DNA of 53,250 bases, from assembly GCA_028709785.1 (NCBI GenBank), contig JAQUTK010000026.1, positions 1-53,250 on the forward strand. The letters run 5' to 3'. Source of the DNA: Bacteroidales bacterium. GTDB lineage: Bacteria > Bacteroidota > Bacteroidia > Bacteroidales > JAQUTK01. How positions within the stretch are numbered: the first letter of the stretch is position 1; each line of letters opens with the position of its first letter. Under the pieces are notes generated by a model that ran no database searches, was not told where the DNA came from, and saw only the letters and a program-made list of their open reading frames with translations. A program made the position numbers and the translations under genes. Positions 8,992 through 15,732 of the stretch are shown one piece after another.

Positions 8992-11487
8992 ATGCGTCTC
9001 TCACAACTACAAACCGGAGAAAAAGGAGTAATCATCAAGGTGTACGGACATGGTGGTTTTCGTAAGCGGATCGTTGAAATGGGATTTGTCAAGGGAAAGA
9101 TGGTGGAAGTCCTGCTCAATGCCCCATTAAAAGATCCTGTTAAGTACCGTGTCATGGGGTATGAGATCTCTTTGCGTCATGATGAAGCGCAAATGATTGA
9201 GGTCATCAGCGAACAAGAAGCCAAAGAACAAAAGAGTTTGCTGATGCAATATCACGGTTCGATGAACGAGCCGGTACTCATCTCGGAAGAAGAGATGCAA
9301 CGGATTGCTTTGGGTAAGCGGCGCACGATCAATGTGGCTCTGATTGGCAACCCAAACTGTGGAAAGACCTCCTTGTTTAATCTCGCCTCGGGTGCGCATG
9401 AGCATGTAGGAAATTATAGCGGGGTCACCGTGGATGCCAAAGAAGGATTCTTTGACTTCCAGGGTTATCACTTTAAAATCGTGGATCTTCCCGGTACCTA
9501 TTCCATGTCCACCTATTCGCCCGAAGAACTCTATGTGCGTCGTTATATTATCGATGAAACTCCCGACGTGATTATCAATGTGGTCGATGCCTCCAATCTG
9601 GAACGCAATCTCTATCTGACGACTCAATTGATAGATATGAACGTCCGGATGGTCGTAGCCCTGAATATGTACGACGAACTGGAAGCAACCGGAAATAAAC
9701 TCGATTACCGTTTGTTGAGCAAACTGTTTGGTGTGCCCATGGTTCCTACCGTATGCAAACGAAATCAAGGAATTGATCATCTCTTTCATATCATTATCAA
9801 CCTCTACGAAGGAGTCGACTTTATCAACGAGCAAGGAGTGATGCATCCTGAAGTTCTGAAAGAGTTGCAAGACTGGCATCAGACGAATGTGGATGACTCG
9901 ACACATGAAGCCCATTTTGAGGACTTTGTACGCGAGGGCCCTGTGAAAGAGAGCGTCTATCGACATATTCATATCAATCATGGTCCGGATATTGAAAACG
10001 CTATCCTTGCCATCAAGAAAGAACTTGAAGCGGATGAAATCATTCGTCATAAGTACTCCCTCCGCTATCTCTCCATTAAGCTCCTTGAGAAAGACAAGGA
10101 GGTTGGACAGTTTGTGCGCACCCTCTCCAACGGCGAACGAATCTTGAAGACTCAGGAAAAAGAGATTCGAAATCTTCGACTTTCATTGAATGAAGAGAGC
10201 GACACCGCAATTACCAATGCGAAGTATGGCTTTATAACAGGTGCCCTGAAAGAGACATTTGTAGACAATCATATGGAAACACAGCAGGTGACAAAAGTGC
10301 TTGACTCCATTGTTACCCACCGAATCTGGGGATTTCCCATCTTCTTTTCCTTTATGTGGATAATGTTTCAAGCGACCTTCTCTTTGGGACAGTATCCGAT
10401 GGACTTGATAGAAGGCGTTGTGCAGATGATAGGCCATTATATTCATAATTCGATGACTCCCGGTCCATTGAAGGATATGCTTGTTGATGGGATCATTGGC
10501 GGAGTAGGAGGAGTTATTGTTTTTCTGCCCAATATACTGATTCTCTATTTTTTCATCTCCATGATGGAAGATACCGGTTATATGGCTCGGGCAGCATTCA
10601 TTATGGACAAGATTATGCACAAGATGGGATTGCATGGAAAATCATTTATCCCTTTGATCATGGGTTTCGGCTGCAATGTACCGGCCATTATGGCTACCCG
10701 AACGATTGAGAGCCGCAAGAGTCGGTTGGTTACCATCCTTATCAACCCTTTGATGAGTTGCAGCGCCCGTTTGCCGATTTACCTGCTGCTTGCCGGGGTG
10801 TTTTTCCCGGACCATGCCGGCGTAATACTGTTAATCATTTATTCAACGGGGATTCTTCTGGCAGTACTCATGGCGCGTCTCTTTAGCCGGTTTCTTGTCA
10901 GAGGCAAAGATGTGCCGTTTGTCATGGAACTTCCACCGTATCGAATGCCGACTTCAAGGTCTATCGTTCGTCATACCTGGGAAAAAGGGAAACAATATAT
11001 TAAAAAGATGGGAGGTATCATTATGGTAGCTTCCATCATCATCTGGTTCTTGGGCTATTACCCCAATCATACTGACTATGAAACGGCAGCAGCACAGCAG
11101 GAGAATTCATATATCGGCAAAATAGGAAAGATGATCGAACCGGCCATTCGTCCCCTTGGCTTTGACTGGAAACTGGGCATCGGACTGATCTCCGGAGCGG
11201 GAGCCAAAGAGCTGGTTGCAAGTACCCTTTGTGTGTTGTATGCCAATAATGATGATCCCGAAACGACTGATTTTGCACAACATGTCATTAGTGCAGGAGT
11301 TACCCCTCTTGCTGCTTTCTGTTACATGCTGTTTGTATTGATCTATTTCCCCTGTATCGCTACCCTTGCCGCGATCAAGCAAGAATCCGGCAGTTGGAAG
11401 TGGGCTCTCTTTTCTGCTGTTTACACAGTAGTATTGGCATGGATTGTATCTTTTAGTGTATATCAAATAGGGAATTTACTGTTATGA
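8992..11487 (+). CDS. feoB: Ferrous iron transporter FeoB with N-terminal FeoA domain
   Basis: An 831-residue fusion. Residues 1-75 form a FeoA (SH3-like) domain. A cytoplasmic G domain follows with G1 GNPNCGKT (119-126), G3 DLPGTYS (165-171) and G4 NMYD. After a linker helical region come the hydrophobic Gate domains, with the MGFGCNVPAIMATRTIE and CSARLPIY motifs that line the proposed pore. FeoB imports Fe2+ across the inner membrane under anaerobic conditions. FeoA-FeoB fusion is usual in Bacteroidota. The stop overlaps the start of a small Cys-rich membrane peptide, so both are made together. The tandem-domain length is normal and no frame damage is seen. Confidence 0.97.
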   Translation: MRLSQLQTGEKGVIIKVYGHGGFRKRIVEMGFVKGKMVEVLLNAPLKDPVKYRVMGYEISLRHDEAQMIEVISEQEAKEQKSLLMQYHGSMNEPVLISEEEMQRIALGKRRTINVALIGNPNCGKTSLFNLASGAHEHVGNYSGVTVDAKEGFFDFQGYHFKIVDLPGTYSMSTYSPEELYVRRYIIDETPDVIINVVDASNLERNLYLTTQLIDMNVRMVVALNMYDELEATGNKLDYRLLSKLFGVPMVPTVCKRNQGIDHLFHIIINLYEGVDFINEQGVMHPEVLKELQDWHQTNVDDSTHEAHFEDFVREGPVKESVYRHIHINHGPDIENAILAIKKELEADEIIRHKYSLRYLSIKLLEKDKEVGQFVRTLSNGERILKTQEKEIRNLRLSLNEESDTAITNAKYGFITGALKETFVDNHMETQQVTKVLDSIVTHRIWGFPIFFSFMWIMFQATFSLGQYPMDLIEGVVQMIGHYIHNSMTPGPLKDMLVDGIIGGVGGVIVFLPNILILYFFISMMEDTGYMARAAFIMDKIMHKMGLHGKSFIPLIMGFGCNVPAIMATRTIESRKSRLVTILINPLMSCSARLPIYLLLAGVFFPDHAGVILLIIYSTGILLAVLMARLFSRFLVRGKDVPFVMELPPYRMPTSRSIVRHTWEKGKQYIKKMGGIIMVASIIIWFLGYYPNHTDYETAAAQQENSYIGKIGKMIEPAIRPLGFDWKLGIGLISGAGAKELVASTLCVLYANNDDPETTDFAQHVISAGVTPLAAFCYMLFVLIYFPCIATLAAIKQESGSWKWALFSAVYTVVLAWIVSFSVYQIGNLLL

Positions 11488-11699
11488 TCAATAGTCAGGA
11501 ATTAGTAATCTATGTGATTGTCGCGTTTTGTGTTTTGTATGTAGGCAACCGAGTTTATCACTATTTCAGGGGGATCAACAACAAAGAAAACCCGTGTGAA
11601 AGTTGTGGAGCCAATTGTGAGCTGCGCACTGCCTATAAGAAGAAACAAGACGAGTGCAGGAATAAATCAAAGGAAGATTTGAAAAAAGGCTGTCAATAG
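11484..11699 (+). CDS. FeoB-associated Cys-rich membrane protein
   Basis: A 71-residue protein with one N-terminal membrane span (residues about 7-24) and a cytoplasmic tail with a Cys cluster (CESCGANCELR, then two later Cys). Small proteins of this kind follow feoB in many Bacteroidota and Firmicutes and are taken to be FeoC-like accessory factors, perhaps iron or Fe-S binding. It overlaps feoB by four bases. The role is inferred from position and family, not from a known mechanism. Confidence 0.88.
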   Translation: MINSQELVIYVIVAFCVLYVGNRVYHYFRGINNKENPCESCGANCELRTAYKKKQDECRNKSKEDLKKGCQ

Positions 11700-11731
11700 T
11701 TTGAGGGAAAGAAAAAGATTCTCTATCTTTG
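11700..11731 (+). promoter_or_regulatory. Promoter of tRNA-Cys
   Basis: TTTG at 11700-11703 (its first base next to the stop of the preceding gene), 20 bases, then TATCTTTG at 11724-11731: a full Bacteroidota consensus match 15 bases before the mature tRNA. Confidence 0.8.
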
Positions 11732-11746
11732 CACTCGCAAAAACAA

Positions 11747-11817
11747 GGTCTCTTGGCCGAGTGGCTAGGCACCGGTCTGCAAAACCGTCTACAGCAGTTC
11801 GAATCTGCTAGAGACCT
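11747..11817 (+). tRNA. tRNA-Cys (GCA)
   Basis: A full cloverleaf can be drawn. The acceptor stem GGTCTCT pairs with AGAGACC, the anticodon loop CTGCAAA holds GCA at 11779-11781, and the T arm is CAGCAGTTCGAATCTGCTA. The discriminator base is T (U73), as expected for tRNA-Cys. CCA is not encoded. The gene has its own promoter and terminator. Confidence 0.97.
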
Positions 11818-11826
11818 CGAATTAGA

Positions 11827-11868
11827 AAGCGTCAAACAGTTTAACTACTGGATGACGCTTTTTTTTTT
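11827..11868 (+). terminator. Terminator of tRNA-Cys
   Basis: The stem AAGCGTCA / TGACGCTT, with an inner CAGT/ACTG pairing, runs into ten T residues. Confidence 0.88.
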
Positions 11869-11926
11869 GTGTGCAATCACTCCCTTTTCTGGTGCGCCCA
11901 AGTAGCTTTTCGGATCAACTACAAAA

Positions 11927-12185
11927 CCTTTTCAAAAGAGCTCTTTTTGAATTTGCGAATCAAATGGGTCAGAAAAGTCTTATTAATACAGAAATAGATT
12001 TCATCCGAGCCCGAAGATAAAAGTCAGCAGTAAGAATGCCTTTTTTGTTTCAAACTGTGAAACGATTGTTTTGCACTGCAAAATAATTATTCTACAGCGC
12101 AAAACAATTATTTTACAGTGTAAAACGAAGAATTGATCTGTATGTGTTGACTTTTGCAACCGGACAAAGCAATCCTTTCTTCCTG
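11927..12185 (-). repeat. Interspersed repeat, copy 1 (inverted relative to copy 2 at 52753-53011)
   Basis: This stretch aligns with the reverse complement of 52753-53011 over 259 bases with no gap. A 23-base block at 12163-12185 is identical to the complement of 52753-52775. The block TTTTATCTTC (complement of 12013-12022) and a GTGTGAAAAG-like end are also shared. The distances between the conserved blocks (37 and 25 bases) are the same in both copies. It fills most of the 500-base gap between tRNA-Cys and the GH27 gene. No transposase, terminal repeats or target duplication could be recognised. Confidence 0.75.
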
Positions 12186-12348
12186 TAAGAGAGTAAAAGA
12201 TAATAGGCAAGAATTGGTGGATGTTCAGGTCAGAGACAAAATTTTGTTTTTTTAGTTGAAGTTCGGCGGCTTCTGATCGCCGGAAAAGTTCATAAACAAG
12301 TACCTTTGCGCCGCCTGACTGCAAAGTGCAGACAGAACTGTCATCCAT
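12001..12348 (-). CDS. Uncertain ORF with heptad repeats inside repeat copy 1
   Basis: The minus-strand frame is open for 115 residues and ends with TGA at 12001. The last 62 residues align without gaps to the whole 62-residue frame in repeat copy 2 (52749-52937), sharing GRKDCFV, QK, and FIF near the end, and the same stop position. Its centre is four 7-residue units (VLHCKII, VLRCRII, ILQCKTI, VSQFETK). The first ~53 residues have no counterpart in copy 2 and overlap the promoter region of the GH27 gene, so that part is probably not translated. It may be a tiny gene family or only a by-product of the 21-base DNA repeat. Confidence 0.2.
   Translation of the reverse strand: MDDSSVCTLQSGGAKVLVYELFRRSEAAELQLKKQNFVSDLNIHQFLPIIFYSLTGRKDCFVRLQKSTHTDQFFVLHCKIIVLRCRIIILQCKTIVSQFETKKAFLLLTFIFGLG
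12048..12125. repeat. Four 15-base inverted-repeat units at exact 21-base spacing
   Basis: Units at 12048-12062 (TTTCAAACTGTGAAA), 12069-12083 (TTTTGCACTGCAAAA, perfect palindrome), 12090-12104 (TTCTACAGCGCAAAA) and 12111-12125 (TTTTACAGTGTAAAA, perfect palindrome). Centres lie at 12055, 12076, 12097 and 12118, exactly 21 bases (two helical turns) apart. The 6-base linkers are A/T-rich (CGATTG, TAATTA, CAATTA). Confidence 0.85.
12301..12308 (+). promoter_or_regulatory. -7 element (TACCTTTG) upstream of GH27 gene
   Basis: An exact TAnnTTTG match 59 bases before the start codon. No TTTG stands at the usual -33 distance. Confidence 0.45.
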
Positions 12349-12366
12349 ATAAACAACGTAATCGTG

Positions 12367-13581
12367 ATGAAGCGCCTGTTATTTGTTCTGTTGCTCTGTC
12401 TGTCATCTTTTCTGACAACCCATGCGCAGAAGTTTGAGAACCTTGCCATGACCCCACCCATGGGGTGGAACAGTTGGAATAAGTTTGCCTGTAATATCAA
12501 CGAAGAGCTGATCAAAGGGATTGCAGATCAGATGGTGGCAACCGGTTTGCGCGACGCAGGATACGTCTATTTGAATCTGGATGACTGCTGGCTCGGGACG
12601 CGTGATGAAAATGGTTTTATAACTTGCGATAAGCAACGTTTCCCATCCGGTATAAAAGCACTTGCCGATTATGTGCACTCCAAAGGATTGAAACTGGGTA
12701 TTTATTCTGATGCCGGACGCCTGACGTGCCAGGAGCATCCGGGGAGTCTCGGTCATGAGTATCAGGATGCACTCATGTATGCCCGATGGGAAGTGGACTA
12801 TCTGAAATATGACTGGTGCAACACCGAAAATATCAATCCGATTGGCGCTTACACACTGATGCGCGATGCTCTTCGCGCGGCCGGTCGTCCGATTGTTTTC
12901 AGTATGTGTGAAGGAGGGGCCAATCAACCCTGGAAATGGGCGAAGGAAGTAGGACATTTGTGGCGTACCACAATGGATATAGGATGTCACTTTGAGAAGC
13001 CAATTCCGAAAAACGGAGAATGGTATCCTCTCAGTGTCTTGGAAATACTGGATCAGCAGGTGGATATTCGTGATGCCTCTGGTCCCGGACATTGGAACGA
13101 TCCTGACATGCTGGAAGTCGGTAACGGAATGACTGTCAATCAGGATCGTGCTCACTTCACCATGTGGTGTATGCTCTCTGCTCCGCTGATTCTAGGCAAT
13201 GACTTACGTTCGATGAGTGTGGCTACGGAAGAGATTATCAAAAATGCCGAAGCAATTGCAATCGATCAGGACTCCTTAGGTATCACCGCGTTGAGAGTGG
13301 AACAAAAAGACAGTGTGGATGTCTGGTTGAAACCTCTGGCAAACGGTGATTGGGCCTTCTGTCTTCTCAACCGTGCGCACACTCCTGCAAAGTTTGATAT
13401 AGACTGGCAGAAATACAACAAGAGCGATTCCTTATCTGCACGTTCTACCGGCTTTGATAAGATCACCTATTCCATAAAAGATGTATGGGCAAAGAAGAAA
13501 GCAGGAACAACCAAGAAGAATAAATCGGTTGTGATCCCGGCGCAAGATGTTGTAATGTATAGGTTACAACCTACCAAATAA
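12367..13581 (+). CDS. Secreted alpha-galactosidase, GH27
   Basis: A 404-residue protein with a signal peptide (residues 1-20, ending THA-Q) and a GH27 TIM barrel starting at PPMGWNSWN (31-38). The nucleophile is Asp149 in LKYDWC; the acid/base Asp lies in the GHWNDPDMLE segment (241-250). LNLDDCW (70-75) is the typical substrate-pocket motif. A short C-terminal beta domain follows. GH27 enzymes release terminal alpha-linked galactose (some act on alpha-N-acetylgalactosamine). A GTG three bases upstream is also in frame; the ATG at 12367 is preferred. It stands alone, followed by a small lipoprotein gene; no Sus-type genes are near. Exact substrate is not determined. Confidence 0.93.
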   Translation: MKRLLFVLLLCLSSFLTTHAQKFENLAMTPPMGWNSWNKFACNINEELIKGIADQMVATGLRDAGYVYLNLDDCWLGTRDENGFITCDKQRFPSGIKALADYVHSKGLKLGIYSDAGRLTCQEHPGSLGHEYQDALMYARWEVDYLKYDWCNTENINPIGAYTLMRDALRAAGRPIVFSMCEGGANQPWKWAKEVGHLWRTTMDIGCHFEKPIPKNGEWYPLSVLEILDQQVDIRDASGPGHWNDPDMLEVGNGMTVNQDRAHFTMWCMLSAPLILGNDLRSMSVATEEIIKNAEAIAIDQDSLGITALRVEQKDSVDVWLKPLANGDWAFCLLNRAHTPAKFDIDWQKYNKSDSLSARSTGFDKITYSIKDVWAKKKAGTTKKNKSVVIPAQDVVMYRLQPTK

Positions 13582-13616
13582 GTTTTGTCTGCTTTCACAA
13601 AATAGTTATCAATAGA

Positions 13617-14048
13617 ATGAAACAAATGAAGAATTTATTAGTACTGACTGTCGCTCTGTTTGTGATGGCTTCCTGCAGTGACGACGAAGTGGAGAAGATT
13701 ACGTTTGACAGTTCCGTGTTTGGCATTGAAAAGATTATTGTAAACAATACGACCTATTCTCTAAAGGATTCATCTTTTCTGATTGACAAAGGAGCCGATT
13801 CTCCACTTTATCTGACAGGCAGCGGATATGGGCCCAATTATCAGGAATTGGATTATGCATTTGTTTCACAAACGGAGAGTCTCTCTTCGGTGGCGGCTAT
13901 TTGCACGAAAGGAGAAGTCAATGTATCCGTGTCGCAAACATCAACAACGAAAACCTATGTGTTGATCCTCTATGCTACTTCGCCCAAAGTCAAAATGATT
14001 TACAAATTTTCTGCTCCGGCAAACAGAAATATGGAGCTTGTAGATTGA
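13617..14048 (+). CDS. Small hypothetical lipoprotein
   Basis: A 143-residue protein not assigned to a family. The N-terminus has a lipoprotein signal with the lipobox VMASC (mature Cys about residue 20), followed by SDDE, the acidic type of sequence linked in Bacteroidota with surface export of lipoproteins. The rest looks beta-rich (alternating Ser/Thr/Tyr/Val). A second ATG at 13626 would give MKNLLVLTV and is equally possible. It follows the GH27 gene by 35 bases on the same strand and may be cotranscribed; a link to glycan use is only inferred. Confidence 0.7.
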   Translation: MKQMKNLLVLTVALFVMASCSDDEVEKITFDSSVFGIEKIIVNNTTYSLKDSSFLIDKGADSPLYLTGSGYGPNYQELDYAFVSQTESLSSVAAICTKGEVNVSVSQTSTTKTYVLILYATSPKVKMIYKFSAPANRNMELVD

Positions 14049-14063
14049 TCGTGACAGCTTGAT

Positions 14064-15542
14064 TTACTCAGTCGCCAGTTCGTCGTCTCCCTCCTCAAGC
14101 TCGTTCAGAAAGGTGCCCGGTATCTGTTTCTTTGTCTTCAGACCCAGTTTACTTAGGTTTTGCACCCTCTTGACAAGGTTGCCACTTCCTTCCGACAACT
14201 GTTTGGCGGTCTCATTATAGGTGTTCTTTGCACTATCCAGTTGTGCACCTACTTTGGCAAAGTTCTCAACAAAAGAGACAAACTTATCGTAGAGCGCACT
14301 TCCCTGACGTACAATTTCCTGCACATTCTGCGATTGTCGTTCGCTTTGCCACAGATTATAAGCCAGTTGCAGCGCCATCATCAGGTTTGTCGGACTGATC
14401 AGAATGATGTGTTTGTCATAGGCATAGGTGCCGATGGAGGGATCATTTTGAACAGCGAGAATATACGAAGCCTCGTTGGGGATAAACATCAGCACATATC
14501 CGATGGAATCTTTTATAAATTGTGAATAATCCCGTGTGCTCAGTTCATTCACATGATCCTTGACTGATTTGAGATGCGCTTTCAGATACTCTGCCCTCTC
14601 TTTCTCAGTGTCGGCGGACATATAATTACTGTAAGCAGTCAGCGACACCTTGGAGTCAATCACGACGGCTCGTTTTTCCGGGAAACGGACGATCACATCC
14701 GGTCTTCCCCGTTCACCATCCATGGTAAAGCTCTCCTGTAAACTGTATTCCTCCCCTTTGCGCAATCCTGATTTCTCAAGGATACTCTCCAACAACATTT
14801 CGCCCCAGTCACCCTGGACTTTGGAATTTCCTTTCAGCGCTTTGGTCAGATTCACGGCATCGTCGCCAATCTCCTGTGCCCGTTTCATCATGTCTTCAAT
14901 AGCTTTCTCAATGGAGGCCTTGTTTGCCGCGCCGGACTTGTCACTCTCTTTCACAGCTTTCTCAAAGTTCTCCATCTTCTCTTTCAGCGGATTGAGTATG
15001 GCTTCTAACTGTTGTTTATTTGCATGTTGCAAATCTACCGATTTCGTCTTAAGCACTTCATTTGACAGTTCCTGAAACTCCGTTTTCAGCAAATCCATTT
15101 TCTCTTTCCACTGTTTTTCCATCTGCACTTTCGTCTCTTCAAAGGTCTCTTTCAATGTAGATTGAGCCTCATTCATTGCCTTTCGTTCGATAGCAAAAGA
15201 GCTATTGAGAGCTTCAACCTCTTTGCGGGCACTCTCTTTCAATGATTCCAGTATCGTTGAGTGGTTTTTTTCAATCAGTCGTTCTTTCTCTACAGCCTGT
15301 TGACGCAATGATTCTATCTCTTTCAGATGAGACTCCTGTGTCATCCGTCGTTCGTTTTCAAACTGCTCTTTGAGACTTTCCATTTGAGTGGACAGACGTG
15401 CGTTGTCTTGCCTGGCCGCGTCCAGTTCCTGTTTCGCGCCTGTCAGTTCGGCAGCCGTATTACTGTTTTTTGAATGTGCCACGAAGTACCCCAGGATACC
15501 TCCCGCCAACAGACCCAGAACAATTGAAAGAATGATTTGCAT
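14064..15542 (-). CDS. rmuC: RmuC family DNA recombination protein
   Basis: A 492-residue protein: one N-terminal membrane anchor (residues 2-21), a long coiled coil rich in Glu/Lys/Gln (about 30-200), then the RmuC nuclease-like domain with KGNSKVQGDWGEMLLESILE, GRPDVIVRFPEKRAVVIDSKVS and the later EASYILAV and LAYNLWQ motifs. The D...DSK pattern resembles PD-(D/E)XK nucleases. RmuC limits inversions at short inverted repeats and acts in antiphage or recombination contexts in Escherichia coli. It converges with the small lipoprotein gene and has its own promoter element. Confidence 0.93.
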   Translation of the reverse strand: MQIILSIVLGLLAGGILGYFVAHSKNSNTAAELTGAKQELDAARQDNARLSTQMESLKEQFENERRMTQESHLKEIESLRQQAVEKERLIEKNHSTILESLKESARKEVEALNSSFAIERKAMNEAQSTLKETFEETKVQMEKQWKEKMDLLKTEFQELSNEVLKTKSVDLQHANKQQLEAILNPLKEKMENFEKAVKESDKSGAANKASIEKAIEDMMKRAQEIGDDAVNLTKALKGNSKVQGDWGEMLLESILEKSGLRKGEEYSLQESFTMDGERGRPDVIVRFPEKRAVVIDSKVSLTAYSNYMSADTEKERAEYLKAHLKSVKDHVNELSTRDYSQFIKDSIGYVLMFIPNEASYILAVQNDPSIGTYAYDKHIILISPTNLMMALQLAYNLWQSERQSQNVQEIVRQGSALYDKFVSFVENFAKVGAQLDSAKNTYNETAKQLSEGSGNLVKRVQNLSKLGLKTKKQIPGTFLNELEEGDDELATE

Positions 15543-15584
15543 AATCAGTCGGATTAATTATAAGATGCGATGGTTTCTATACTG

Positions 15585-15592
15585 CAAATATA
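15585..15592 (-). promoter_or_regulatory. -7 element (TATATTTG) for rmuC
   Basis: Minus-strand TATATTTG, an exact consensus match 42 bases before the rmuC start. No well-placed -33 TTTG was seen. Confidence 0.45.
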
Positions 15593-15692
15593 CGACTTAA
15601 TAGTACACGTCAATAATTCAACGCTTTCAAATTGATTCTGCAAATTAAAACGTTTTCTTTGTCGGATGATGTCAGAATTCCCATCAGAATAC

Positions 15693-15700
15693 TATCTTTG
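15693..15700 (+). promoter_or_regulatory. -7 element (TATCTTTG) for the GH30 gene
   Basis: An exact TAnnTTTG match 32 bases before the start codon. The only TTTG upstream (15658-15661) is 31 bases away, too far for a standard promoter. Confidence 0.45.
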
Positions 15701-15732
15701 CATTTTACAAAGGATCTAATAACCTGATTGAA

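Noticed and set aside
9127..10050. 307-residue minus-strand frame opposite feoB
   Set aside because: A His/Ile-rich antisense shadow produced by codon use of feoB; no start signal and no family.
12241..12366. Possible riboswitch in the GH27 leader (GGCGGC...GCCG segment)
   Set aside because: Only a short GGCGG/CCGCC-like pairing exists; no known riboswitch core could be drawn.
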